Assembly (NCBI GenBank): GCA_900315245.1
Contig: OMYJ01000012.1
Location: 97,649-161,648 of the forward strand
Length of the DNA: 64,000 bases
Direction: 5' to 3'
Source of the DNA: an uncultured Bacteroidales bacterium
Lineage (GTDB): Bacteria > Bacteroidota > Bacteroidia > Bacteroidales > WCHB1-69
A program made the position numbers and the translations under genes. Shown one piece after another: positions 51,528 to 60,462 of the stretch; position 1 is the stretch's first letter, and each line of letters starts with the position of its first letter. Under the pieces are notes generated by a model. That model was not told the DNA's origin. It did no database searches and saw only the letters and a list, made by a program, of their open reading frames with translations.

Positions 51528-52418
51528 ATGAAAAGTCTGAAAATCATCAAGAAAGAATACCAGCGGGTCGGTTATGACGCGCAAGACATTGAACCTGTGG
51601 AATATACGGAAGGCTATGCGGAATATGACGATCGCGGGCTGCTCGTCCGCGAGGAGCGTTATGAGCCGGATGGAACACTCAACACCTTGACTGTCAATAC
51701 ATACGGTGAAAATGGAGCCTTGCTTCAAACCGAACAACTGGATCAAGATGACATTCTGCTGCAAAAAACGGTGAACCAATACGATGAGAAACAGCGCCTC
51801 ACTGCCCAGTCGAACTACTACGGCGATGCCTCTGAAGAATATGTCACCAAATTCTACTATGACGATGACGACAACGTGGTGAAACAAGAGGTTTATGTGA
51901 ACGGCGAGCTTGATTACGTGGAAAAGATCTCCACGTACGTGAACGGCCTGCCAGACACAGTGACCGAAAACGATGACTACGGCAAGCCGATGTATATCCA
52001 TCATTATCAGTATGATGAGAAGGGACAAGTGACCGTCTATGTCCGTGATGAGGTGCAAAACAACGACCGCCGCACATACGAATTCACCTACAACGAGAAC
52101 GGCGACCGTGTGAAGGAACTGATTTACAACTACGATATGAAACTGATTGCCAAGGTGAACCGCACGTTTGATGAGCAAAACCGCCAGACCGAGATTGTGG
52201 AGGAGGATTTAGACTCCTATCGCCGCATCACTATGGAATATGACGGTGAGAAGGTGGTGAAAAACACGATGTTCAACAAGAAGGGCGAAATCACCGGTTG
52301 GGCAGAGTACGAATATGCCGACGACGGCCGGCAGAGCATGGCCCGCGAATTCATCCACGATGAGGTAGAACCGGAAAATTTCCGTATGTTACGCGAAACA
52401 CTCTATGTCCGCGGATAA
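51528..52418 (+). CDS. Cytoplasmic protein with degenerate YD/toxin_15-like repeats
   Basis: The 296-residue protein is built almost wholly of repeats of 20-25 residues with the pattern Y-(D/E)-x-x-G/N (YDDRGLLVREERYEPDG, YGENGALLQTEQLD, YDEKQRLTAQSNYYGDA, YDEKGQVTVYVRDE, YNENGDRVKELIYN). These resemble the YD repeats of RHS shells and would form an antiparallel strand-turn array. There is no signal peptide or toxin domain, and the protein is very acidic. No function is recognised. It stands alone between glnA and serS. Confidence 0.6.
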   Translation: MKSLKIIKKEYQRVGYDAQDIEPVEYTEGYAEYDDRGLLVREERYEPDGTLNTLTVNTYGENGALLQTEQLDQDDILLQKTVNQYDEKQRLTAQSNYYGDASEEYVTKFYYDDDDNVVKQEVYVNGELDYVEKISTYVNGLPDTVTENDDYGKPMYIHHYQYDEKGQVTVYVRDEVQNNDRRTYEFTYNENGDRVKELIYNYDMKLIAKVNRTFDEQNRQTEIVEEDLDSYRRITMEYDGEKVVKNTMFNKKGEITGWAEYEYADDGRQSMAREFIHDEVEPENFRMLRETLYVRG

Positions 52419-52439
52419 CCTTCTAACCTAAAAAAATCG

Positions 52440-52447
52440 TATCTTTG
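52440..52447 (+). promoter_or_regulatory. -7 promoter box (TATCTTTG) of serS
   Basis: A full match lies 20 bases before the serS ATG. Confidence 0.65.
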
Positions 52448-52467
52448 CGGCTTAAAATTTTTAGACG

Positions 52468-53739
52468 ATGTTACAGATCCAACTTTTAAGAGAAAATCCC
52501 CAAGAGGTTATTGACAGACTGAAAATCAAGAATTTCGATGCCACGGAGTTGGTGGCTGAAATTCGCGAATTAGATAGCGAAAACCGCAACTTAAAGAAGA
52601 AAATCGACGACAACCTGATGGCGCAGAACCAAGGTGCCAAGAAAATCGGGCAACTCTTCAAGGAAGGCAAACGCGATGAGGCGGAAACCCTTAAAGCCGA
52701 AATGGCCACATTGAAAGAGAGCGAGCGTACCGACCGTGCCAAGCTGCAGGAGCAGGAAGAGCTGCTGCAGAGCAAGATGGTGCTGCTGCCCAACCTGCCC
52801 AACGCCGCCGTCGCCCCGGGCAAAGGTGCTGAAGACAACGAGATTGTTTATACGCAGGGCGATGCCTCCAACCTGCCAGAAGGCGCACTCCCGCACTGGG
52901 AACTCGTGAAGAAATACGACATCATCGATTTTGAGCTCGGCACCAAGATCACCGGCGCCGGCTTCCCCGTATATAAGGGCAAAGGCGCACGCCTGCAACG
53001 CGCCCTCATCGACTTTTTCCTTGACGAGGCCACCGCTGCCGGCTTCGTGGAAATCCAACCTCCCTATATGGTGAACGAGGATTCAGCATACGGTACAGGG
53101 CAACTGCCTGACAAAGAGGGACAGATGTACCACTGCCAGGTGGATAACTTCTACCTTATTCCCACCGCTGAGGTGCCCGTTACCAACATTTACCGCGATG
53201 TCATTCTCAAGGAGAGCGACTTCCCGTTGAAGAACTGCGCTTATTCTGCCTGTTTCCGTCGTGAGGCGGGTTCCTACGGCAAAGATGTGCGCGGCCTCAA
53301 CCGTCTGCACCAGTTCGACAAAATCGAGATCGTAACCATCGAGCACCCTGACCGCTCTTACGAGACGTTGGAGGAGATGACCAACCATGGCAAGATGTTG
53401 CTCACTAAGCTCGGTCTGCCGTTCCGCGTGCTGCGTCTCTGCGGCGGCGACATCAGCTTCACCTCCGCCCTCACTTACGATTTGGAAGTCTATTCCAAGG
53501 CTCAGCAGAAATGGCTGGAGGTCAGTTCCGTGTCCAATTTCGAATCTTATCAGGCAAACCGTCTGAAACTGAGATACAAAGATGCCACGGGAAAGACTAA
53601 ACTCGCCCACACGCTCAACGGTAGTGCTTTGGCTTTGCCGCGCGTGCTCGCCGCCCTGCTCGAAAACAACCAAACCGACAAGGGCATCGTCATCCCCGAA
53701 GTGCTTCGTCCTTACACCCGTTTCGACATCATCGACTAA
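52468..53739 (+). CDS. serS: Seryl-tRNA synthetase
   Basis: SerS charges tRNA-Ser (and tRNA-Sec where present). The 423-residue class II synthetase starts with the long antiparallel coiled-coil arm that grips the tRNA variable loop (residues about 1-105). The catalytic motifs follow: motif 1 around GFVEIQPPYMVN, motif 2 FRREAGSYGKDVRGLNRLHQF near residue 265, and motif 3 NGSALALPRVLAALLEN near residue 385. All motifs are intact. The TPR gene follows after six bases and may be co-transcribed. Confidence 0.98.
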   Translation: MLQIQLLRENPQEVIDRLKIKNFDATELVAEIRELDSENRNLKKKIDDNLMAQNQGAKKIGQLFKEGKRDEAETLKAEMATLKESERTDRAKLQEQEELLQSKMVLLPNLPNAAVAPGKGAEDNEIVYTQGDASNLPEGALPHWELVKKYDIIDFELGTKITGAGFPVYKGKGARLQRALIDFFLDEATAAGFVEIQPPYMVNEDSAYGTGQLPDKEGQMYHCQVDNFYLIPTAEVPVTNIYRDVILKESDFPLKNCAYSACFRREAGSYGKDVRGLNRLHQFDKIEIVTIEHPDRSYETLEEMTNHGKMLLTKLGLPFRVLRLCGGDISFTSALTYDLEVYSKAQQKWLEVSSVSNFESYQANRLKLRYKDATGKTKLAHTLNGSALALPRVLAALLENNQTDKGIVIPEVLRPYTRFDIID

Positions 53740-53745
53740 CCCCGG

Positions 53746-55611
53746 ATGAAAAAAGTTATTGTCATACTCTTGCTGCTCTTCTCCTGCGCAAGTATCGCCG
53801 TTGCGCAACAAAGCCAGGAAGAGCAGCTTGCTTTGCAGTATTACAAGGACAAGGAATACGACAAGGCGGTGGAACTGTTTGAGAAAATCCACGCCAAAAA
53901 ACCGGATTCCTACATCTACTACTATTATTTCTACTCTTTGCTGGAACTTGAGCGTTACGACGATGCGGAGAAGATGCTCAAGAAGCAGGTCAGAGCCTAT
54001 CCGAACACTCCCCGCTACAAAGTTGACCTGGGCTTTGTTTATGAACGCTCCGGAGAAAACGCCAAAGCGGAGAAGCTCTATCAGGAGTGCCTGAAAAACC
54101 TGCCGGCAAAAGAAACCGCTGTCAATGAGCTGAACAACGCCTTCATGTCGAGAGGCAAATACGATTATGCTGCGGAAACCATTCTGAAAGGCCGTAAATT
54201 GCTCAACAATGAACAGTTGCTTTCCAAAAACCTCATCAACATATACAAATTGCAGCATCATAACGATAAAATCATCGATGAGGTTATCGCGTTGGTGAAA
54301 ACAGACAATGAGAAGTATGAAAAAGAGGTGCAGACCGCCATTCAGGATCTGCTGCTCGATGATGAGGACAACCAGCAGTATATGTCCATCCGTACGGCAT
54401 TGCAGAAGTTTTCACAAAAGAATCCTTCAAACATACTTTGTATCAAAGAATTATATTGGATAAGCCAATTGCACAAAGATTTTGAAGAGGCTTTCGTTTT
54501 GGCCAAGGCATTGGACAAACGGCTGAAGATGGAGGGTATTTTCACCTACGAACTGGCCACCGTGGCTGCCGAAAATCGCGACTACAACACGGCCATTGAG
54601 GCTTTGAACTATATCATCAAAAAGGGAGAGGATACGCACAATTATATACAGGCCAAGATGAAAATCCTGGATGTCAAGTATATGCAACTCACGGAGTCCT
54701 CACCGGTGAAGATGGTTGATGCCATCAATTTGGAGCAGGACTTCCGTAAGGCACTGGAGGAAAACGGCATCCATTCCGGCACGTTAGACTGGATCCGCAA
54801 ATACGCCCATCTGTTGGCTTTTTACGTGAACAAACCGCAAGAAGCGATTGATGTGCTCAACCAGGCGATGGCCGCCACTCGCGACAACAAGGAGAAAAAC
54901 CAGTACAAAATCGATCTCGCCGATGTGCAGCTCTACACCGGTGAAATTTGGGACGCCTCCCTCAACTATTCGCAAGTGGATAAAGACCTGCCCAATGATG
55001 TGTTGGGCAACGAGGCGAAGTTCAAGAACGCCAAACTTTCGTTCTATATCGGTGAGTTCAATTGGGCGAAAAGCCAACTCGATGTGCTTGCTGCCGCCAC
55101 TTCCAAACTTATCGCCAACGACGCCATCTACTCCTCCATGCTTATTTCCGACAACCTTGAAGAGGAGGAAGAGGATGAGTCTGATACCACGGAGGCACTG
55201 TTCAGCAACTCCGAAGGCAACCTTGCCTTGAAAATGTATGCCAAAGCCGAGTTTCTGATTTTCCAGAACAAGGATGATGAAGCGCTCAGAGCTCTTGACT
55301 CTGTGATGCTTCTTTCACCATTTGGCACCTTGGTGGATGACGCCCTTTACCAGAAAGCCCTCATCCTCATCAAGCAAAAAAGCTATTTTGAGGCGGAGAA
55401 ACTGTTGAAGCGGGTCATTGAGAATTACGGTGACCAGCTGTTGGCTGACGACGCGGTGTTCAAACTGGCGGAACTTTATGAGTACTATCTTAAAGACATC
55501 CCGCAAGCCATGGAATATTACCAGAAAATTCTCAAAGATTATAGCGACAGTTTATATGTTGTGCAGGCGCGAAACCGCTACCGGACGTTGCGCGGCGACA
55601 ATGTGAATTAG
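53746..55611 (+). CDS. Exported tetratricopeptide-repeat protein
   Basis: The 621-residue protein has a signal peptide (cut near SIAVAQQ). It is almost entirely helical with TPR-like units: LALQYYKDKEYDKAVELFEKI, YSLLELERYDDAEKMLKKQV and VYERSGENAKAEKLYQECL at the start, and KSYFEAEKLLKRVIENYGD and PQAMEYYQKILKDY at the end. The terminal pair resembles BamD/YbgF-type repeats. A central acidic run (EEEEEDESDTTE) separates two repeat blocks. It is probably a periplasmic scaffold; the partner is unknown. It lies six bases after serS. Confidence 0.85.
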   Translation: MKKVIVILLLLFSCASIAVAQQSQEEQLALQYYKDKEYDKAVELFEKIHAKKPDSYIYYYYFYSLLELERYDDAEKMLKKQVRAYPNTPRYKVDLGFVYERSGENAKAEKLYQECLKNLPAKETAVNELNNAFMSRGKYDYAAETILKGRKLLNNEQLLSKNLINIYKLQHHNDKIIDEVIALVKTDNEKYEKEVQTAIQDLLLDDEDNQQYMSIRTALQKFSQKNPSNILCIKELYWISQLHKDFEEAFVLAKALDKRLKMEGIFTYELATVAAENRDYNTAIEALNYIIKKGEDTHNYIQAKMKILDVKYMQLTESSPVKMVDAINLEQDFRKALEENGIHSGTLDWIRKYAHLLAFYVNKPQEAIDVLNQAMAATRDNKEKNQYKIDLADVQLYTGEIWDASLNYSQVDKDLPNDVLGNEAKFKNAKLSFYIGEFNWAKSQLDVLAAATSKLIANDAIYSSMLISDNLEEEEEDESDTTEALFSNSEGNLALKMYAKAEFLIFQNKDDEALRALDSVMLLSPFGTLVDDALYQKALILIKQKSYFEAEKLLKRVIENYGDQLLADDAVFKLAELYEYYLKDIPQAMEYYQKILKDYSDSLYVVQARNRYRTLRGDNVN

Positions 55612-55638
55612 CCCTTCTTCTTACAACGAAAAAAATTG

Positions 55639-55646
55639 TATTTTCG
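55639..55646 (+). promoter_or_regulatory. -7-like box (TATTTTCG) before the MATE gene
   Basis: The box has one mismatch to TAnnTTTG and lies 20 bases before the TTG start. The spacing matches the other promoters here. Confidence 0.45.
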
Positions 55647-55666
55647 CGGTTTAAAATTTCAGATAA

Positions 55667-57073
55667 TTGGAAACTATCGATAGAACAAAAGAACTTGAAA
55701 CGAAACCGATCGGGCATTTGTTATGGATGTATGCTCTTCCCGCGGTGATTAGCCAGATCATTGCCTCCATATACAATATTGTGGACAGAATCTTCATCGG
55801 ACATGGTGTAGGGGCTTTAGCCATTGCCGGTTTGGCCATCACTTTCCCGCTGATGAACATCATCCATGCTTTCGGATCGCTCATTGGAGTGGGTTCGGCG
55901 GCGCGCATGTCTATTGTGTTGGGTAAGAAAGACCAGGAATGGGCGGAGAATATTTTGGGTAACAGCTTGATATTTACGTTTATACTTAGTGGTTTTGTGG
56001 TTCTGTTCTGCTATCTTTTCCTGGATCGCATTCTGATGCTCTTTGGAGCCACGGCAGAAACGGTTGCATACGCACGGGAGTATATGATTTACATTTTGCC
56101 GGGAATGTTTTTGATCACGGTGACGTTCAACCTCACCGGTCTGATCCGGGCTTCCGGTTATCCCACCAAAGCCATGCTGATCATGGCGGGCGGTGCCATT
56201 TTCAACATCATTCTGGATCCGATTTTCATCTTTGCCCTTGATTTGGGTATTAAAGGTGCGGCCATCGCCTCCACCATCTCCATTTTTGCCATGGCGCTGG
56301 TCTCTATCCTCCATTTCGTGCAACCATCCTCTTTCATCCGTTTCAAATCGCACGCTTGGAAGCTGAAAGGTTATATTTTCAAGAATATCACCCTCATCGG
56401 CATGAGTCCGTTCTTGATGAATCTGGCCGCTGCCGGTGTGGTTGCCATCCTCAATTCGCAGCTCCTGTTCTATGGCGGTGACTACGCGGTTGGCACTTAC
56501 GGCATCTGCAATACATACGGCAACTTGTTGGTTCTCATGATTATAGGAGTTTGTCAGGGTATGCAGCCAATTGCCGGTTATAACTACGGCGCGGGTCACG
56601 GTGACCGGTTGAAACATGTCTATGGTCTGACTATGTGGATCTGCGTGGCCATCGGTTTGTTGGGTAGCATCGTATTTTGCGTTTTCCCGCGCACAATGAT
56701 GCGGGTCTTTACCACTGACAGCCACATGATAGAGCTGGGTAGAACCGCATTGCGTTACAGCATGGTGATGTTCCCGCTCATCGGCTTCACTATCGTCAAC
56801 TCCAACTTCTTCCAATCCATCGACAAACCATGGGTGGCCATCACTACCAGTCTGTCACGTCAGGTCATCTTTCTCATTCCCATGAGCATTCTCATTCCTA
56901 TGCTTTTCATTCACCTCGGATTGAATGGACTCAACGGGGTCTGGATTTCGCTGACCATCTCCGATGTTCTCGGAGCCGTTCTCGCAGCCATCCTTCTTTT
57001 CACTCAACGCCGTGTGTTCTCAATACAGAACGATGAAGCGATGAATGACGATGAAAAAACGATGAACCGATGA
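55667..57073 (+). CDS. MATE family efflux transporter
   Basis: The 468-residue protein has twelve membrane helices in two MatE domains: PIGHLLWMYALPAVISQIIASIYNIVD at the start, then LSGFVVLFCYLFLDRILMLF, and LVLMIIGVCQGMQPIAGYNYGAG opening the second half. It would export cationic drugs or metabolites with Na+ or H+. The best start is a TTG at 55667, since the next ATG would remove most of the first helix. The C-terminal tail is charged and encoded by GATGAA-type repeats. Its stop overlaps the TatD gene by four bases. Confidence 0.93.
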   Translation: METIDRTKELETKPIGHLLWMYALPAVISQIIASIYNIVDRIFIGHGVGALAIAGLAITFPLMNIIHAFGSLIGVGSAARMSIVLGKKDQEWAENILGNSLIFTFILSGFVVLFCYLFLDRILMLFGATAETVAYAREYMIYILPGMFLITVTFNLTGLIRASGYPTKAMLIMAGGAIFNIILDPIFIFALDLGIKGAAIASTISIFAMALVSILHFVQPSSFIRFKSHAWKLKGYIFKNITLIGMSPFLMNLAAAGVVAILNSQLLFYGGDYAVGTYGICNTYGNLLVLMIIGVCQGMQPIAGYNYGAGHGDRLKHVYGLTMWICVAIGLLGSIVFCVFPRTMMRVFTTDSHMIELGRTALRYSMVMFPLIGFTIVNSNFFQSIDKPWVAITTSLSRQVIFLIPMSILIPMLFIHLGLNGLNGVWISLTISDVLGAVLAAILLFTQRRVFSIQNDEAMNDDEKTMNR

Positions 57074-57852
57074 TGAACTATTACATAGACACTCATGCGC
57101 ACCTGTACCGCGAATACTACCCTGAAGATCTGCAGGGAGTGATTCAGCGTGCGGTGGATGCGCGCGTGGAGCGGGTACTGCTCGCTTGTGTGGATGCTCA
57201 AACCCCGCCGATGATTGCCGAGGCCGTGGAGATGTTTCCGGAGAACATCTTCGGACTTATCGGACTGCATCCTTCCGATGTGAAAGAGGACTACGAGGCG
57301 CAACTGGCGGAGCTGGAAACGCACATTGGCGACCGCAACATTGTCGGCATCGGGGAAATAGGACTGGACTTTTACCACGACCGCGACTTTGAGCAGGAAC
57401 AGCTGACCGTCTTCCAAACGCAATTGGATTGGGCCCGTGACCGCAAGATGCCCCTGTCGCTGCACATCCGCAACGGATACAGTGAGGCCATCCCGATTTT
57501 GAACGAATATCCGATAGGATCATTGCGTGGTGTCCTTCACTGCTTCTCAGGCGGTATCCAAGAGGCGGAATGGGCGGCGAAACACGGTTTCGTCATCGGC
57601 ATTGGCGGCATCGTGACTTTCAAGAACAGTAAGTTGCAGGAGCTGATTCCAATAATCGGACTGCAAAATATTGTGTTGGAGACGGATGCGCCCTACCTTG
57701 CCCCAACCCCGCACCGCGGCACGCCGAACGAAAGCAGCTACATCCCGCTCATCGCCCAGAAAATCGCCGAAATCATGGAAGTGCCCGTGAAAGAGGTGAT
57801 GGAGCGGACCACGGAGAACGCGCTGCGAATCTTTTTCAATTATGAATTATGA
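57070..57852 (+). CDS. TatD family metal-dependent hydrolase
   Basis: The 260-residue TIM-barrel protein has the TatD/YcfH metal site: DTHAHLYREYY (HxH), GEIGLDFYHDRD (Glu), LSLHIRNGYSEA (His), LHCFSGGIQEAEWA (His) and LETDAPYLAPTPHRGTPNES (Asp). Members are 3'-5' DNA exonucleases or D-aminoacyl-tRNA deacylases; the exact role here is open. It is coupled to the MATE gene by a four-base overlap. The last codons (Tyr-Glu-Leu-stop) coincide with the beginning of the repeat at 57841, so the C-terminus may have been altered by that element. Confidence 0.93.
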   Translation: MMNYYIDTHAHLYREYYPEDLQGVIQRAVDARVERVLLACVDAQTPPMIAEAVEMFPENIFGLIGLHPSDVKEDYEAQLAELETHIGDRNIVGIGEIGLDFYHDRDFEQEQLTVFQTQLDWARDRKMPLSLHIRNGYSEAIPILNEYPIGSLRGVLHCFSGGIQEAEWAAKHGFVIGIGGIVTFKNSKLQELIPIIGLQNIVLETDAPYLAPTPHRGTPNESSYIPLIAQKIAEIMEVPVKEVMERTTENALRIFFNYEL

Positions 57853-57950
57853 ATGCTGAATTATGAATAAACATATTCCATAAGCAGCCTCGAAGAGGCA
57901 AAACGCGCGAAGCGCAATTAACCCCATACAAGCGAAGCGCAGTGTGGGGA
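57841..57950. repeat. Three-hairpin repeat element, copy 1
   Basis: It begins with ATGAATTATGAATGCTGAAT. Three hairpins follow: GCCTC-GAA-GAGGC, GCGC-GAA-GCGC, and CCCCATAC ... GTGTGGGG enclosing a GCGAAGC mini-hairpin. A second copy follows at 58525-58639, on the far side of the outer-membrane protein gene. The first and second stems differ between copies but still pair. Confidence 0.85.
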
Positions 57951-57973
57951 ATCTAAAAGAAAAAACCACAAAT

Positions 57974-58525
57974 ATGAAAAAACTATTAACCACAATCGTA
58001 ATGCTTGCCCTGACAGTCGGGGCGATAATGGCGCAGCCGAAAGCCATCGGCGGCCGCGTGGGCTACAACTTCGAAGTCTCCTATCAACACACCATTGGCG
58101 ATGGGATGCTGGAGGTTGATGCCGGATTTTCACCGTTTATTACCTCTACAGGGGTGATGATCACAGAGGATGGCGATCAACTGATCCAACGTTACCAATA
58201 TGGACGCGCTGAGCTTATTCTCGCTTACGACTGGGTGATGAACATTAAATCAGGTTTTTATTGGTATCTTGGTGTTACCGCCGGATTGAGCTGGGGCTAT
58301 GGTGATTTCTTTAATTTTCCTCACTATGATAAACATGGTAAACTGGTACAGTTCAGACGTTTAGGTCTTCCTGCTGGTGCGCAGATCGGCTTGGAGTACG
58401 ACTTCAACATCCCATTGAACCTCAGCGTGGACTGGCGTCCGATGATTAACCTGTTCGGCCTTCGCCAAGGCGATTTCACCTCCAACCTGCTCAACGTCGC
58501 CCTCGGCGTCCGCTACCGATTCTAA
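57974..58525 (+). CDS. Small outer-membrane beta-barrel protein
   Basis: The start at 57974 gives 183 residues with a signal peptide ending AIMAQ. The mature chain is strand-rich with alternating hydrophobic residues (VGYNFEVSYQHTIGDGMLEVDAG, FYWYLGVTAGLSWGYG, QIGLEYDFNIPLNLSVDWRPMI) and ends VALGVRYRF. The C-terminal Phe is the sorting signal of outer-membrane barrels. It probably forms an eight-stranded OmpA/OmpW-sized barrel. The function is unknown. The gene sits exactly between two copies of a structured repeat. Confidence 0.8.
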   Translation: MKKLLTTIVMLALTVGAIMAQPKAIGGRVGYNFEVSYQHTIGDGMLEVDAGFSPFITSTGVMITEDGDQLIQRYQYGRAELILAYDWVMNIKSGFYWYLGVTAGLSWGYGDFFNFPHYDKHGKLVQFRRLGLPAGAQIGLEYDFNIPLNLSVDWRPMINLFGLRQGDFTSNLLNVALGVRYRF

Positions 58526-58639
58526 TGAATTATGAATGCTGAATTATGAATTATAAATAATTTTTCCTTAAGCAGCCCCGAAGGGGCAAGACGCGCGAAG
58601 TGCAATTAACCCCATACAAGCGAAGCGCAGTGTGGGGAT
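58525..58639. repeat. Three-hairpin repeat element, copy 2
   Basis: It starts at the last base of the outer-membrane protein stop codon. The hairpins are GCCCC-GAA-GGGGC, GCGC-GAA-GTGC (a G-T pair) and CCCCATAC ... GTGTGGGG with the inner GCGAAGC. Compared with copy 1, the first stem changed on both sides so that pairing is kept. Confidence 0.85.
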
Positions 58640-58678
58640 TCACAAATCACTAGTCACTAGTCACAAATCAAAAAAACA

Positions 58679-59926
58679 ATGATCGAATCTCCTATTTTCA
58701 CGCCCTGTCAGATCGGGCCTATAACATTGAGAAACAGAACCATCCGTTCTGCAGCATTTGAGAACATGGCGGTCAAGAACGCGCCGTCGGAGGCGTTGTT
58801 CAACTACCACACGGCGGTGGCTCGTGGTGGCATCGGCATGACCACGGTGGCATACGCATCGGTGAGCCGCAGCGGACTCTCCTTCGAGGGACAGCTTTGG
58901 CTGCGCGAAGAGATTATACCCGAGTTGAAAAAGCTGACGGATGCCATCCATGCAGAGGGCGCCAAAGCCTCCATCCAGATCGGGCACTGCGGCAACATGA
59001 CGCACCGTGCCACCTGTGGTGAGAAACCGCTCTCCCCGTCGGGACGTTTCAACCTTTATTCGCCAACTTTCACCCGCAAGATGACCATCAAGGACATCGA
59101 CCAGATTGTTGAGGATTTTGGCAAAGCCGTTGACCTTTGTCGTCGCGCCGGTTTCGACTGCATTGAAGTGCACGCCGGTCACGGATACCTCATCAGCCAG
59201 TTCCTGTCGCCCTACACGAACCGTCGTAAGGACGAATATGGCGGCTCCCTTGAGAACCGTATGCGTTTTATGCGTCGCGTCATCACCCGCGTGATGGAAG
59301 AAGCTAAGGATGATATGGCTATCGTGGTGAAAACCAATATGTTTGATGGTTTCCGCTCAGGTATGCAGGAGGATGAGTGCATCAAGGTCGCCCAAGAGTT
59401 AGAACGTCTCGGCGTACACGCATTGGTGCTCACCGCCGGTTTCGTCAGCAAGGCCCCGATGCACGTCATGCGCGGCTCCATGCCGGTGAAGACGATGGCT
59501 TACTACATGGACACGAAGAAGTTCTGGTGGCTGAAGATCGGTCTGCACCTCGGCGGACACATCGTCATCCCTACCGTGCCCTATAAAGATGCGTATTTCT
59601 ATGATACAGCCATGAAGTTCCGCAATGCGGTGAAGATGCCGCTGATTTACGTGGGCGGCATGGTCGATAAAGACAACATGGAGAAGGTGCTCAACTCCGG
59701 TTTCGTGGCCTTCCAGATGGCCCGTGCGCTCGTCCATGACACCGACTTCGTGAACAAGCTGCACTCAGGGGAAGTTACCCGCAGCGGCTGCAAACACTCC
59801 AACTACTGCATCGGTCGCATGTACACGCTGGATATGAAATGCCACCAGTGTATGGCGGAGGGGCTGCCCAACAACTTGCAGCGGGAGATTGACAAGGCTG
59901 AGAAAGCCAATGAAGCTGGAAAGTAA
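58679..59926 (+). CDS. NADH:flavin oxidoreductase (old yellow enzyme family)
   Basis: The 415-residue protein is an FMN-binding TIM barrel: CQIGPITLRNRTIRSAAFEN, SIQIGHCGNMTHRATCGEKP, FGKAVDLCRRAGFDCIEVHAGHGYLISQF, YTNRRKDEYGGSLENRMRF and the late MPLIYVGGMV and FQMARALVHD. At the C-terminus CKHSNYCIGRMYTLDMKCHQC has four cysteines, spaced unlike the Fe-S cluster of dienoyl-CoA reductases. The NAD/FAD domain of those larger enzymes is absent. It may reduce alpha-beta-unsaturated compounds; the substrate is unknown. It is followed by a strong terminator. Confidence 0.9.
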   Translation: MIESPIFTPCQIGPITLRNRTIRSAAFENMAVKNAPSEALFNYHTAVARGGIGMTTVAYASVSRSGLSFEGQLWLREEIIPELKKLTDAIHAEGAKASIQIGHCGNMTHRATCGEKPLSPSGRFNLYSPTFTRKMTIKDIDQIVEDFGKAVDLCRRAGFDCIEVHAGHGYLISQFLSPYTNRRKDEYGGSLENRMRFMRRVITRVMEEAKDDMAIVVKTNMFDGFRSGMQEDECIKVAQELERLGVHALVLTAGFVSKAPMHVMRGSMPVKTMAYYMDTKKFWWLKIGLHLGGHIVIPTVPYKDAYFYDTAMKFRNAVKMPLIYVGGMVDKDNMEKVLNSGFVAFQMARALVHDTDFVNKLHSGEVTRSGCKHSNYCIGRMYTLDMKCHQCMAEGLPNNLQREIDKAEKANEAGK

Positions 59927-59937
59927 TCGCTAATATA

Positions 59938-59972
59938 AAGGCTGTCATTCAAACGATGACAGCCTTTTTTTT
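59938..59972 (+). terminator. Rho-independent terminator of the flavin oxidoreductase gene
   Basis: AAGGCTGTCAT and its exact complement flank a seven-base loop and are followed by eight T. It lies 11 bases past the stop. Confidence 0.92.
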
Positions 59973-60024
59973 GTTTAGAATATCGAATCCGGCCGTAGCC
60001 GTAACCTTTTCCGTACTCGATGGA

Positions 60025-60426
60025 TCACGCGCACACCGTTACGGGAAACAGCTTTTCGCAATAGTCGATGATGTCGTTGGTGAGTTCGAAGCCGGTGTCA
60101 CAGACCTTTTTGCTCTTAACACCGTCATATCCCATAGAAAGGTGAGCGACATCATATCCGTTGTTCATGAGTTGCAGCAGTTTTTTGTCTCGCTTTTTGG
60201 CAGCTTCCCTATATTTTTCAACAGAGGGTCGGCCCTTGCCTGTGCGAACATGGAAGATTGACTCAAGCGCGATAAGGCAACCGCACCATAGGATGTTGCC
60301 AGCAGTTTTTATGTACTTGCTGTCCAAATAGGACTTAGTTTCGGGATCATAGCCGGATTTTTTGATCACATCTTCCGCATTGGCCACATATCTCCGGGCC
60401 TCTTCAATTGGATTTGTTTTTTCCAT
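60025..60426 (-). CDS. DUF5618-like protein
   Basis: The 133-residue helical protein matches the DUF5618 family of Bacteroidota: PIEEARRYVANAEDVIKKSG, DSKYIKTAGNILWCGCLIALE, KRDKKLLQLMNNGYDVAHLSMGYDGVKS and IIDYCEKLFP. The helical layout recalls HEPN-type nucleotide-binding proteins, but no RxxxxH motif is evident, so a toxin role is not supported. It has no antitoxin-like partner beside it. The function is unknown. It has its own promoter and a long repeat-rich upstream region. Confidence 0.7.
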   Translation of the reverse strand: MEKTNPIEEARRYVANAEDVIKKSGYDPETKSYLDSKYIKTAGNILWCGCLIALESIFHVRTGKGRPSVEKYREAAKKRDKKLLQLMNNGYDVAHLSMGYDGVKSKKVCDTGFELTNDIIDYCEKLFPVTVCA

Positions 60427-60462
60427 TTTTTTATCGTTTTTTTGGTTTTTAAATTAACGCCG

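Noticed and set aside
60025..60426. HEPN toxin with antitoxin partner
   Set aside because: No RxxxxH motif and no adjacent nucleotidyltransferase or antitoxin gene.
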